NCBI RefSeq assembly: GCF_008580665.1
Contig: NZ_BKDJ01000001.1
Span: 310,001 to 374,000 of the forward strand
Direction of reading: 5' to 3'
DNA length: 64,000 nucleotides
Source: Zafaria cholistanensis
GTDB lineage: Bacteria; Actinomycetota; Actinomycetes; Actinomycetales; Micrococcaceae
Each line of letters begins with the position of its first letter. The stretch's first letter is position 1. The notes below the pieces were generated by a model, which did no database searches, had not been told where the DNA came from, and saw nothing but the letters and a program-made list of their open reading frames with translations. Made by a program: the position numbers and the translations under genes. This document shows positions 25,989 through 34,971 of this stretch, in pieces.

Positions 25989-26441
25989 ATGCCGCACGCC
26001 TATGCCGACGCTGTCCACGCCCTCGCCGCGCTGGTCCCGCCGGGACACGTGCTCAGCTACGGGGACGTCGCCGAACTGCTTCAGACGCCGGATCCGCTCC
26101 AGACGCCGGACCCGCGCGGAACATCCCCCCGGCGCCGCGGCGGCGGAGCCCGCCAGGTCGGTGCGGCCATGGCCTCCGCCCCGGCGGACCTGCCGTGGTG
26201 GCGGATCCTGCGCGCCGACGGGACCCTGCCGCCGGCCCTGGCCGCCCGCGCGGCCGCCCGCTGGGAGGCCGAAGGCACGCCCCGGCGCGGGGCGCGGATC
26301 GACATGGCCGCGGCCCGCTGGCAGCCGGACGGGGCCGGGTTCGCCGCCATCGACCGCCTCGCCGAGGCGCTGGCCGCAGGGTCGCCGGCCGCAGGGGCGT
26401 CAGCCCCGGGGACCGAACCCGGAAGGCTCCGGCACGGATGA
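25989..26441 (+). CDS. Alkyltransferase-like (ATL) DNA-damage-flagging protein
   Basis: This 150-residue protein resembles the DNA-binding domain of O6-alkylguanine alkyltransferases: VPPGHVLSYGDVAELL at 17-32 and RQVGAAMASAPADLPWWRIL at about 55-74. The catalytic PCHR of true alkyltransferases is replaced by LPWWRIL, so it cannot accept an alkyl group. It would mark O6-alkylguanine for nucleotide excision repair, as other ATL proteins do. An in-frame 18-bp duplication (LLQTPDPLQTPDP, about 26085-26121) lengthens the loop after the first motif. It is next to adnA, as in mycobacteria. Confidence 0.8.
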   Translation: MPHAYADAVHALAALVPPGHVLSYGDVAELLQTPDPLQTPDPRGTSPRRRGGGARQVGAAMASAPADLPWWRILRADGTLPPALAARAAARWEAEGTPRRGARIDMAAARWQPDGAGFAAIDRLAEALAAGSPAAGASAPGTEPGRLRHG

Positions 26442-26569
26442 CCCCAGCATGGGAGGCCCGGACGCCCGCTTCCGGGGCCGTCACTGCCGGGGCGTTCGTG
26501 AGCCGGATACCGGCGCCGCGGACCGCGTCCGGCGGGCCTGGGCCCAAGTTGTCGGGGAGTGCTGGTTGG

Positions 26570-29500
26570 ATGGATGCCATGGAGCATCCGCAGGCACTGC
26601 AGCTGACGCCGCAGCAGGAGAGCATCGCCGGACTCGGCCCCGGGCACGGCCCGGTGCTGGTGCTCGGCGCGCCCGGGACGGGGAAGACGACGGCGGCGCT
26701 CGCCGCCATCGTGCGCCGGTTGGACCGCGGCCTGGACCCGCAGGGGCTGCTGGCCATCGCGCCCTCGCGCGCCTCCGCGACACGCCTGCGCGATGCGCTC
26801 TCCGCCGGCACCGAAACCACGTTCTCCGAACCGGCCGTGCGCACCTGGTCCGCCTACGCCTTCGACCTGATCCGCCGGGCCCGGGTCGCCGGGCACCTGC
26901 CCTACGTGCAGCGTCCGCCACGGCTGCTCTCCGGCCCCGAGCAGGACACCCTCATCGGGCAGCTGCTCGCCGGCCACGCCGCCGGCTTCACGCCCGGCCC
27001 CGCCTGGCCGGATTCCCTCGGCGAGGCGGTGGGCACGCGCGGTTTCCGCAAGGAGGTTCGCGAGCTTTTCGACCGCCTCTCCGAGCACGGCCTCGAGGCC
27101 GGGGACCTGGCCGACCTTGGCGAGTCCACCGGCATCGCCGAATGGGCGGCCGCCGCCGAGCTCTACCAGGAGTACCGCGACCTGCTGGACCTGGGCAGTT
27201 CCGAGGCCTTCGACCCCGCCGGGCTGATCACGGCCGCCGCGGACCTGCTGGCCGGCATCCCCGAACTGCTGGAGGGCGAACGGGAACGGCTGCGGCTGGT
27301 GGTCGTGGACGACCTGCAGGAAGCCACCCCCTCGCAGCACCGCCTCCTGGAGCTGTTGGGCGCCGGCCGGGACCTGCTCGCCTTCGCTTCCCCGGACAGC
27401 GTGGTGCAGGGCTTCCGCGGCGCCCGGCCGGACCTCCTGGCCGCCTTCGGGAGCCGCTTCGGCACCGAGGAACGGCCAGTCCGGAACCTGCAGCTCACGC
27501 GCTCGCTGCGCATGCCCGCGGCGCTTTCCGGGGCCTGGCAGCGGATCGCCCGGCGCATCCCCGTTGCGGCCGGCGCCGCGGGGCGCACCTTCGAGCCCGA
27601 GCCGCGGGAGGCGCCCTGGAACGTGCCGGGGGAGTCCCCGCCGGCGGACGGGGCGCCGGGCCGGGGGGTGGGGACCGTGGAGGCCCACCTGGTGGACTCC
27701 CCGATCCATGAGATGCGCCTGCTGGCCCAACGCATCCTGGAGGAGCACCTCATGGAGGGGCGGCCGCTGGCCTCCATCGCCGTGATCGTACGCACCGGCG
27801 GGCAGGTCCGGGCGGTTTCGCGCTACCTCACCGCGCAGGGGATCGCGGTGACCGTCCCGCCGGCCGAGACCCCCCTGCGCGACGAACCGGCCGTCCGGCC
27901 GCTGCTGGACCTGATGGTGCGCGCGCTGGCGCCCGACGCCGCGGCGGACACCGCCGGGGTCGAACTGCTGCTCTCCTCGCGGTACGGCACCTCCACCGCC
28001 CTGGACGTGCGCCGGTTACGCCAGGCGCTGCGCCGCGAGGAACGCGTCGCCGGCGGCACCCGCGGCTCCAACGAACTGCTCGCCGCGCTCTTCGACGAGC
28101 CCGCGGCGCTTGAGGGGCTGGGCCGCGAAGCCGCCGGGGCACGGCGCCTGGTCCGCATGTTCGAGGCATTGCGCGCCGAACTGGCCGATCCCGGGGCCAA
28201 CGCCGAAACCGCGCTGTGGGCGCTGTGGGAGGCCTCCGGCATGGAGAAGGCCTGGACGCAGGCCGTGCACGAGGGCGGAAGCGCCGGGGTGCGCGCCGAC
28301 GCGGACCTGGATGCGGTGATGGCGCTCTTCCAGGCGGCCGAGCGCTTTGTGGACCAGTTGCCCGGCTCCACCGTCCTGCAGTTCGTCGAGCACGTGCTCG
28401 GCCAGGAACTGCCCATGGACACCCTGGCCAACCGGGGCGAAAGCCTCGATGCGGTCGAGGTGATGACCCCCGCGGCCGCGGCCGGGCGGGAATGGGGGCT
28501 CGTGCTGCTCCCCGGGCTCCAGGAGGGCATTTGGCCGAACACCCGGCTGCGTGGCGAGCTCCTCGGTTCAGGGGCCCTGGCCGACGTCGTCGAGCACGGC
28601 CCGCACATCCTGCTCCAGCGCGACCCCGCCTCGCGCCTGCGCGCCACGCGTGCCGACGAGCTTCGCACCTTCGCCACGGCGCTCTCCCGTGCCCGCGACG
28701 GCGTGGTGTGCGTGGCCGTCTCCTCCGAGGACCACCAGCCCTCCCAGTTCCTGGAGCTTGCGGTGCCGTGGACCGATCCCGACCGTCCGCGTCCGGTGAC
28801 CCCTGTGGCCCGCCCCCGCACGCTCTCCGCCCTGGTGGCACGGCTGCGCCAGGCCGCCGAGGCCGAGGAGGATGCCGCGGTGCGTGCCGACGCGGCCGCG
28901 GTGCTGGCCCGCCTCGCGGCCAGCCCGCGCCCGGTGCGCGGCGCCGCCCCCGAACACTGGTGGGGCCTGCTGCCCTCCACCACCCATGCGCCGGTGACCC
29001 CGGAGGGCCAACCGGTGCGGGTATCCCCGTCCAAGGTCGAGGCCGTCCTCGACTCACCGCTGAACTGGTTCGTCCAGGCCGCCGGCGGGGAGGCAGCCAC
29101 GGACTTCGCGCGCAGCCTGGGCACCCTGGTCCACGGGATCGCCGAGAACCTGCCCGACGCCACCGGCAGCGAATACGCCGCCGAGCTGGAACGGCGCTGG
29201 CCGGACCTGGACATGCCCGCGAACTGGGAAAGCGCCCGGGACAAGGAACGCGCCGACGCGATGCTGCGCAAGCTCGCCCAGTACGCGCTGCTCATGCGCG
29301 GCCAGGGCCGCACCCTGGCCGGACGCGAGGTCGCATTCGACGTCGAGGTGCCCGGAGGACCCCGCACGGCCCGCCTGCGCGGGGTCATGGACCGCGTCGA
29401 GGTCGACGCGGACGGCCGGGCCTACGTCGTGGACCTGAAGACCGGCAAATCCCAGCCCGCCGGGAAAGACGTCGAGAGGCACGCCCAACTGGGCAGCTAT

Positions 29501-29803
29501 CAGGCCGCCGTGCTCGCCGGCGCGCTGGAGGGCAAGCTGGAGGTGCCCGTCCCGTCCCAGCCGGCGGGGGCCGCCCTGGTCCAGCTGGGCACCGTCACCA
29601 AGAGCCCCAGGGAACAGGCGCAGCCGGCGGTCGACGGCGAGGACTGGGCCACCCCAATGGTCCTGGCCGCCGCCGAATTGATGGGCGCGGCGGAGTTCCT
29701 CGCCCGCCACGATCCCGCCAAGGGGGGCCGCGGCGGGTCCGCCTGCCGCCTGCCCTCCGTCTGCCCCCTCTGCGTCCAAGGAAAGCAGGTCACCGAACCG
29801 TGA
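26570..29803 (+). CDS. adnA: AdnA-type helicase-nuclease subunit
   Basis: This 1,077-residue protein has an N-terminal UvrD-like motor and a C-terminal RecB-family nuclease, as in AdnA of the mycobacterial AdnAB double-strand-break resection machine. Walker A GAPGTGKT lies at 33-40. The Walker B position reads VVVDDLQE near 244-251 instead of DExx, so the motor looks degenerate. The nuclease motif GVMDRVEV followed by VVDLKTGK lies at about 937-960. A C-terminal cluster CRLPSVCPLC near 1058-1067 fits three iron-sulfur ligands, but the usual first Cys is not seen in DSPLNWFV near residue 830. The start ATG has GGAG ten bases upstream. adnB overlaps its end. Confidence 0.88.
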   Translation: MDAMEHPQALQLTPQQESIAGLGPGHGPVLVLGAPGTGKTTAALAAIVRRLDRGLDPQGLLAIAPSRASATRLRDALSAGTETTFSEPAVRTWSAYAFDLIRRARVAGHLPYVQRPPRLLSGPEQDTLIGQLLAGHAAGFTPGPAWPDSLGEAVGTRGFRKEVRELFDRLSEHGLEAGDLADLGESTGIAEWAAAAELYQEYRDLLDLGSSEAFDPAGLITAAADLLAGIPELLEGERERLRLVVVDDLQEATPSQHRLLELLGAGRDLLAFASPDSVVQGFRGARPDLLAAFGSRFGTEERPVRNLQLTRSLRMPAALSGAWQRIARRIPVAAGAAGRTFEPEPREAPWNVPGESPPADGAPGRGVGTVEAHLVDSPIHEMRLLAQRILEEHLMEGRPLASIAVIVRTGGQVRAVSRYLTAQGIAVTVPPAETPLRDEPAVRPLLDLMVRALAPDAAADTAGVELLLSSRYGTSTALDVRRLRQALRREERVAGGTRGSNELLAALFDEPAALEGLGREAAGARRLVRMFEALRAELADPGANAETALWALWEASGMEKAWTQAVHEGGSAGVRADADLDAVMALFQAAERFVDQLPGSTVLQFVEHVLGQELPMDTLANRGESLDAVEVMTPAAAAGREWGLVLLPGLQEGIWPNTRLRGELLGSGALADVVEHGPHILLQRDPASRLRATRADELRTFATALSRARDGVVCVAVSSEDHQPSQFLELAVPWTDPDRPRPVTPVARPRTLSALVARLRQAAEAEEDAAVRADAAAVLARLAASPRPVRGAAPEHWWGLLPSTTHAPVTPEGQPVRVSPSKVEAVLDSPLNWFVQAAGGEAATDFARSLGTLVHGIAENLPDATGSEYAAELERRWPDLDMPANWESARDKERADAMLRKLAQYALLMRGQGRTLAGREVAFDVEVPGGPRTARLRGVMDRVEVDADGRAYVVDLKTGKSQPAGKDVERHAQLGSYQAAVLAGALEGKLEVPVPSQPAGAALVQLGTVTKSPREQAQPAVDGEDWATPMVLAAAELMGAAEFLARHDPAKGGRGGSACRLPSVCPLCVQGKQVTEP

Positions 29804-29844
29804 CGGAGGAAACCATGACAGAGGAGACCGTGACGGAGGAGAAG
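29800..29844 (+). repeat. 15-bp triplication carrying adnB start codons
   Basis: Three 15-bp units at 29800, 29815 and 29830 each begin with GTG or ATG and contain GGAGGA or GAGGAG. Each unit therefore supplies a ribosome site for the start codon of the next, giving three in-frame starts. The first GTG overlaps the adnA stop codon. Confidence 0.8.
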
Positions 29845-32800
29845 GTCGCGGAGACGGCGGTGGCGGATCCGGAAGTGACTGATCCTGCAACGCCGCGTTT
29901 CACCCCGGAGGAGTTGGCCGACCTGCTTGGCCAACACCAGCCGACCGCCGAACAGTCGGCCATCATCTCGTCTCCGCTGGCCCCGATGCTCGTGGTCGCC
30001 GGCGCGGGCTCGGGCAAGACCGCCACCATGGCCGACCGCGTGGTGTGGCTGGTCGCCAACGGGCTGGTCCGCCCCGAGCAGGTCCTCGGAGTGACCTTCA
30101 CCCGCAAGGCCGCCGGCGAGCTGGCCCAGCGCATCCGCCAGCAGCTGGCCAAGCTGGCGCGCAGCGGGCTGCTGCCCGACGCCGAGGACGACGCCTCCCT
30201 TGAACCCACGGTCTCCACCTACCACTCCTATGCCAACACCCTGGTCCAGGACCACGGGCTGCGCATCGGTGTTGAAAGCGACACCGTCCTGCTCGGCGGG
30301 GCCCAAGCCTGGCAGCTGGCGGCCACGGTCGTGGACGCCTACGACGGGGACCACGAGCACCTGAGCGCCTCCAAAGCCACGCTCATCGACGCCGTGGTGA
30401 ACTTTGCGGGCGAATGCGCCGAGCACCTCGTCGATCCGGGGCAGGCGCGCGCCTGGCTGGATGACCTCACCGGGACGCTGTCCGCGCTGCCGTACCACGA
30501 AGGCAAGCCGGCGGCCCCCGCGCAGAAGGCCCTGGAGCTGCTGGACAGGCTGCGCACCCGATCGACCGTCGCGGGCCTGGCCGAGGACTACGCCGAAGAG
30601 AAGCGCCGCCGCGGCGTGCTCGATTACGGCGACCTGGTGGCCCTCGCGGCCCGCATTGCGCGGACCGTCCCCGCCGCCGGGGCGGCCGAGCGATCCCGTT
30701 TCAAGGTGGTGCTGCTGGACGAGTTCCAGGACACCTCCCACGCCCAGATGGTGCTCTTTTCCTGCCTGTACGGCGGGGGGCACGCGGTAACCGCCGTCGG
30801 GGACCCCAACCAGTCGATCTACGGCTTCCGGGGCGCGTCCGCGGGCCAGCTTTTCCGCTTCCCGCAGGAATTCCCCTCCGCCGGGCCGGGGGGCCTGGCC
30901 CCGGCGGAGGTCGCCTTCCTGACCACGGCCTGGCGGAACTCCATCAACGTCCTCGAAGCCGCCAACGCGGTCTCCGCCCCGCTCAACGGGGCCCACCCGA
31001 ACAGCGTTCCCGGCACCGGCCCGGGACCGGGGCGGCTGCGGGTGCCTCCCCTGGTGGCCAGCCCCTTTGCCGGGCCCGGCAGGGTGGAACTGGTCCGCGC
31101 CGCCACCAGCGCCGACGAGGCCGCGGGCCTGGCGCGCCGGCTGGGGGCCGAACGCCACGCCTTCCGCGCCGCCCACGGCCACCTGCCCACGATGGCCGTG
31201 CTGTGCCGCACGCGCGGCCAGTTGGGCGGCATTGCCGAGGCGCTCACCGCCCAAGGGATCCCGTACGAGATCGTGGGCCTGAGCGGGCTGCTGGGCATGC
31301 CCGAGGTCACCGACCTGGTGGCGACGCTGCGCGTCCTGGTGGATCCGGGCCGCTCCGATGCCCTGCTGCGCCTGGTGTCCGGTGCCCGCTGGCGGCTGGG
31401 CCCCGCCGACCTGATGGCCTTTTCCGACTGGTCCCGCTTCCTGGCCCGGCGCCGCGACCAGGCGGTCAACCACCGCCGCCCCCTGGACCTGGACTCCCCG
31501 GAAAACCCCGACGAAGCCGTCCGGGCGGAGGCCCGGGCAGAGTTGCACGATGCCGCCAGCCTGGTCGAGGCCCTCGACACCCTCCCCAAACCCGGCTGGA
31601 CGAGCGCCGACGGACGTTCGCTGACCCCCGCGGCGCTTGAGCGCCTGACCCGGCTGCAGCGCGAGGTCCGCCACCTGCGCGCCTTCGTGGACGACGACCT
31701 GACGGTCCTGTTGGGGGAGGTCGAGCGGGCCATGCAGCTGGACATCGAGGTCGCGGCCAGGCCCGGCGCGGACATCCATGCCGCACGCCGGCACCTCGAT
31801 GCCTTCGCCGAGGTGGCCGCGGGGTTCGCCGAGTCAGGGCTGCGCACGGACCTGGCCGGATTCCTGGCCTGGCTCGATGCCGCCGCCGAAAAGGAGGGCG
31901 GCCTGGAGATCGTGCAGGCGGAGGCATCCACCGAGGCCGTGCAGCTGCTCACCATCCATGCCTCCAAAGGACTGGAGTGGGACGTGGTCGCCGTCACCGG
32001 CCTCAACGACACGGTCTTCCCCTCGGCGCGGGATTCGCGCTGGACCAGCGGCGACGGCTCGTTGCCCTGGCCGCTGCGCGGGGACCGGCACGACCTGCCC
32101 CAGTGGGACACCGAGCAGCCCAGCCTGTCGGAGGCCGTCAAGGCGGAGGAGCGGTTCCGTGCCGACGTGCTCGCCCATGGCGAGGCGGAGGAACGCCGGC
32201 TGGCCTATGTGGCCCTGACGCGGGCCAAGGAACTGCTGGTGTGCTCTTCGACTGTTTGGACCGGCACCCGGTCCAAGCCCACCGCCCCGTCGGTGTTCCT
32301 GGAGGACCTGCGCCCGTTGGCCGAGGGCCCCACCCCGGCCGCCGCCGTCGTGCACTGGGTGGAGGATGCGGAGGCGCCCCAAGCCAACCCGTTCAGGGAA
32401 GAACCGGTCGAAGCGGCCTGGCCCTACGACCCGCTCGAGGGTCCGGTCCGCATCCGCAACGGCCGCCCCGAGCCGCGCCCGGAGGGCCGGCGCGAGCGCC
32501 TGGCGGCCGCCGCAGCGGCAGTAGAGGACAGGATCCGGCAGCGCCTGGCCCACGCCCTGGACGCGGCCGGGCAACTGCCGGCGCCGTCCGGGGTCGAGAC
32601 CCCCCAGGGCCAGGGCTGGGACCACGAGGCCGGGCTGCTTCTGGCGCGCCACCTCGGGGAGGGGAAGGGGCGCGAACGCGCCGCACTCCCGCCGCACGTG
32701 CGCGCCTCGCTGTTCGTGGACCTGGCCACCGACGCCGAGGCCGTGCTGCGTCAGCTGCGCCGTCCGGTGCCGCGCCGCCCGGGTACCGCGGCCCGCCGTG

Positions 32801-33300
32801 GCACCGCGTTCCATGCCTGGGTGGAGGAGCACTACGGAAGCACGGGGATGCTGGACCTGGGGGAGTTCCCGGGGGCAGCCGATGCCTTCGTCGACGAGCT
32901 CTACGGCCTGGAGGAGATGAAGGAGGGCTTCCTTGCCTCCGAATGGGCGGAGCGCCAGCCGGCGTTCATCGAGGTGCCCGTGGAGACCCGGGTGGGGCCG
33001 GTCAGCGTCCGCGGACGCATCGACGCCGTGTTCCGGGACGGGGACGGCTCCTGGGACCTGGTCGACTGGAAGACCGGACGGGTGCCCTCGGGCCGCGAGC
33101 TGGCCGTGAAGTCCCTCCAGCTGGCGGTGTACCGGCTGGCCTGGTCACGGCTGCGCGGGGTTCCGCTGGACCGGGTCAAGGCGGCCTTCTACTACGTTGG
33201 CCAGGGCCGCACCGTACGACCGCACGACCTCGCCGGGGAAGCCGAACTGGAGCGCCTGGTCGCCGCCTCGCTCGGGGAGCCGGCCGAGACGGCGGGCTAG
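29815..33300 (+). CDS. adnB: AdnB-type helicase-nuclease subunit
   Basis: This subunit, about 1,161 residues, pairs with AdnA. Its motor is intact: VVAGAGSGKTAT near residues 61-72, VTFTRKAAGELAQR, LLDEFQD near 300, GDPNQSIYGFRGA, IHASKGLEWDVV and VALTRAKE. A RecB-type nuclease follows with GRIDAVF and LVDWKTGR near 1065-1090. It would be the main ATP-driven translocase of the resection complex. I chose the ATG at 29815 because GGAGGA lies five bases upstream; GTG at 29800 overlaps the adnA stop and GTG at 29830 is also possible, so the start is ambiguous. Confidence 0.92.
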   Translation: MTEETVTEEKVAETAVADPEVTDPATPRFTPEELADLLGQHQPTAEQSAIISSPLAPMLVVAGAGSGKTATMADRVVWLVANGLVRPEQVLGVTFTRKAAGELAQRIRQQLAKLARSGLLPDAEDDASLEPTVSTYHSYANTLVQDHGLRIGVESDTVLLGGAQAWQLAATVVDAYDGDHEHLSASKATLIDAVVNFAGECAEHLVDPGQARAWLDDLTGTLSALPYHEGKPAAPAQKALELLDRLRTRSTVAGLAEDYAEEKRRRGVLDYGDLVALAARIARTVPAAGAAERSRFKVVLLDEFQDTSHAQMVLFSCLYGGGHAVTAVGDPNQSIYGFRGASAGQLFRFPQEFPSAGPGGLAPAEVAFLTTAWRNSINVLEAANAVSAPLNGAHPNSVPGTGPGPGRLRVPPLVASPFAGPGRVELVRAATSADEAAGLARRLGAERHAFRAAHGHLPTMAVLCRTRGQLGGIAEALTAQGIPYEIVGLSGLLGMPEVTDLVATLRVLVDPGRSDALLRLVSGARWRLGPADLMAFSDWSRFLARRRDQAVNHRRPLDLDSPENPDEAVRAEARAELHDAASLVEALDTLPKPGWTSADGRSLTPAALERLTRLQREVRHLRAFVDDDLTVLLGEVERAMQLDIEVAARPGADIHAARRHLDAFAEVAAGFAESGLRTDLAGFLAWLDAAAEKEGGLEIVQAEASTEAVQLLTIHASKGLEWDVVAVTGLNDTVFPSARDSRWTSGDGSLPWPLRGDRHDLPQWDTEQPSLSEAVKAEERFRADVLAHGEAEERRLAYVALTRAKELLVCSSTVWTGTRSKPTAPSVFLEDLRPLAEGPTPAAAVVHWVEDAEAPQANPFREEPVEAAWPYDPLEGPVRIRNGRPEPRPEGRRERLAAAAAAVEDRIRQRLAHALDAAGQLPAPSGVETPQGQGWDHEAGLLLARHLGEGKGRERAALPPHVRASLFVDLATDAEAVLRQLRRPVPRRPGTAARRGTAFHAWVEEHYGSTGMLDLGEFPGAADAFVDELYGLEEMKEGFLASEWAERQPAFIEVPVETRVGPVSVRGRIDAVFRDGDGSWDLVDWKTGRVPSGRELAVKSLQLAVYRLAWSRLRGVPLDRVKAAFYYVGQGRTVRPHDLAGEAELERLVAASLGEPAETAG

Positions 33301-33355
33301 GCCAGTACAGCCGGCCCAGTACAGCCGGCCCCGTACAGCTAGGCCAGTACGGCTA
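33300..33355. repeat. 14-bp tandem repeat filling the adnB/phosphotransferase gap
   Basis: Four 14-bp units, GGCCAGTACAGCCG and close variants, start at 33300, 33314, 33328 and 33342. They cover the whole 52-bp gap between two convergent genes. The first overlaps the last base of the adnB stop codon and the last contains the phosphotransferase stop codon. Confidence 0.85.
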
Positions 33356-34795
33356 GGCCCGGCCCCGGGGGTTGATTTCGATGACGGGCAGCGCCGAGGT
33401 GTCCTCCTCGGCCCCGTGGGTGCCGGATCCACCTGCATCGGATCCGGCTGCGTCCGATCCGGCTGCGTCCAATCCAGCTGCGTCGGCCCCATCGGCGCCG
33501 GTTCCAGCTGCACCGGATCGACCGGTGCCAGATCCTCCCGTCCCGGATGCGGCGGAGCCCTTCGGACCCGCCCCCGGACGGAGCTCGATGACCCGCCCGG
33601 CGGGCTCGGAGGAGCGCCCCGGTGCGGGCACGTCCTTCTCGGGTGCGGGCACGTCCTTCTCGAGGATCACGGCACCGTCGGTTTCCGCGTCCCCGTCCCC
33701 GTCCCCGTCGTCCCCTGCCGCTGCGCCGCCGTCGTCCCCTGCAGCGGCGCCGGTATCGGCGCCCTCGACGGCCGGAACCCCCGGCCCGTCCCCGGGACCT
33801 TCCGCCGCCTCGTCGAAGAGGCCGGCGCCGTCCTCCGGGCGGGGCGGGCGCGGCGGCTCGACGATGCTGATCGGCTGCCCGCCAAACTCGGCGATGTCCT
33901 CGTCCAGTTCGCGCAGCATCTGCTCCGCTTCGGCGGTGCGCTCCTCGTCGGAGGTCAGCAGCCCTTTGACCAGCCACTGGGCGAGCGCGAACTCGGCGGC
34001 CAGTGCGGCGCGGCGCATGATGTGCGGGTCCGCCTGCTCCCCGCGGACCCCGACGTAGGCCTCCAGCACCGCGTCGGCGAAGGACTGCTCGTGCGCGGCG
34101 GCCAGCCAGGCGAAGTCGTCGGCAGGGTCGCCGATGCGCAGGTCCGTCCATCCCGTGACGGCGGTGATCCGCCCGTCCTCCAGCAGCATGTGGTCCTCGT
34201 GCAGGTCCCCGTGCACCACGGTGGGGTTGAAGCGCCACAGCGCGGCATCCTCGAGCGCGTGCTCCCAGCGGCGCAGCAGGCGCGGCGGGATGCGTCCGGT
34301 GGTGGCCGCCTGGTCCAGTTCGTTGAGCTTGCGCTGGCGGAATTCGTTGGCGGTATAGCTGGGCAGGTCGGCGCGGTCCACCACGGACGGGGGCAGGCCG
34401 TGGATCGCGGCCATCACTTTGCCCAGGTCTCCGGCGGTGCGCCCGCCCAGTGCCACCAGCGACTCGAGGTCGTACAGCGAGCCGGGCACATGGTTGTAGA
34501 CGAAGGTGCGCAGGGACCCCTGGCGGACGGTTCCGGCCACGGAGGGCAGCAGGAACGGCAGGCCGGCCCGGATGCCGGGGGTGAAGGATCGCAGGGCGGC
34601 CAGTTCGGTTTCCAGGCGCATGCTCGCTTCCTCGTGGCGCGGCGAGCGGACGCGCCAGCGGTTCCGCCGGTCGTCGACGATCAGCGCGGAGTCGAAGTCG
34701 TCGGCGTCGTCGGCCATGCCGGCCACGCCCGTCGGCGACAGACCCGGCACCGCAGCGGTCGCGATCGCGGCGAGTTCCATGGGAGAGCGTTTCAC
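33353..34795 (-). CDS. APH-family phosphotransferase with repetitive tail
   Basis: This 480-residue protein has an aminoglycoside/macrolide phosphotransferase fold in its first 310 residues. The catalytic Brenner motif VVHGDLHEDHMLLEDG near residue 203 and the metal-binding GDPADDF near 230 are present. The substrate is unknown; a housekeeping small-molecule kinase is as likely as antibiotic resistance. From about residue 315 onward the protein is low-complexity, built from in-frame DNA repeats (EKDVPAP twice, AAGSD copies, DGDGDGD) and probably disordered. The GTG at 34795 has a TACGGT -10 box six bases upstream and is divergent from nudC. Confidence 0.78.
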   Translation of the reverse strand: MKRSPMELAAIATAAVPGLSPTGVAGMADDADDFDSALIVDDRRNRWRVRSPRHEEASMRLETELAALRSFTPGIRAGLPFLLPSVAGTVRQGSLRTFVYNHVPGSLYDLESLVALGGRTAGDLGKVMAAIHGLPPSVVDRADLPSYTANEFRQRKLNELDQAATTGRIPPRLLRRWEHALEDAALWRFNPTVVHGDLHEDHMLLEDGRITAVTGWTDLRIGDPADDFAWLAAAHEQSFADAVLEAYVGVRGEQADPHIMRRAALAAEFALAQWLVKGLLTSDEERTAEAEQMLRELDEDIAEFGGQPISIVEPPRPPRPEDGAGLFDEAAEGPGDGPGVPAVEGADTGAAAGDDGGAAAGDDGDGDGDAETDGAVILEKDVPAPEKDVPAPGRSSEPAGRVIELRPGAGPKGSAASGTGGSGTGRSGAAGTGADGADAAGLDAAGSDAAGSDAGGSGTHGAEEDTSALPVIEINPRGRA

Positions 34796-34801
34796 TGGTC
34801 C

Positions 34802-34807
34802 ACCGTA
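34802..34807 (-). promoter_or_regulatory. -10 box TACGGT of the leaderless phosphotransferase gene
   Basis: TACGGT ends six bases before the GTG at 34795 on the minus strand and there is no separate ribosome site at normal spacing. Confidence 0.5.
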
Positions 34808-34959
34808 AGCCGCCCGCGCCCGCGCACCGAGGCGTGTCGGCGGCGAGTCGCCGATCGGACCGGCCGGCAGGGCCCGGAACATCCCCGCTGGCCCGGCCGG
34901 AGGCCGCCGGGCCGCCCCGGAACGCGCGGTCCGGTGTGCGCGCAGACAGGCAGGGTCGG

Positions 34960-34965
34960 TACGGT
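34960..34965 (+). promoter_or_regulatory. -10 box TACGGT of leaderless nudC
   Basis: TACGGT is followed by six bases and the ATG at 34972. The GGAGG between them is too close to the ATG to act well as a ribosome site. Confidence 0.5.
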
Positions 34966-34971
34966 GGAGGC

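Noticed and set aside
28216-29799. Extension of AdnB back into adnA
   Set aside because: The open frame there is a shadow of adnA codons and has no helicase homology.
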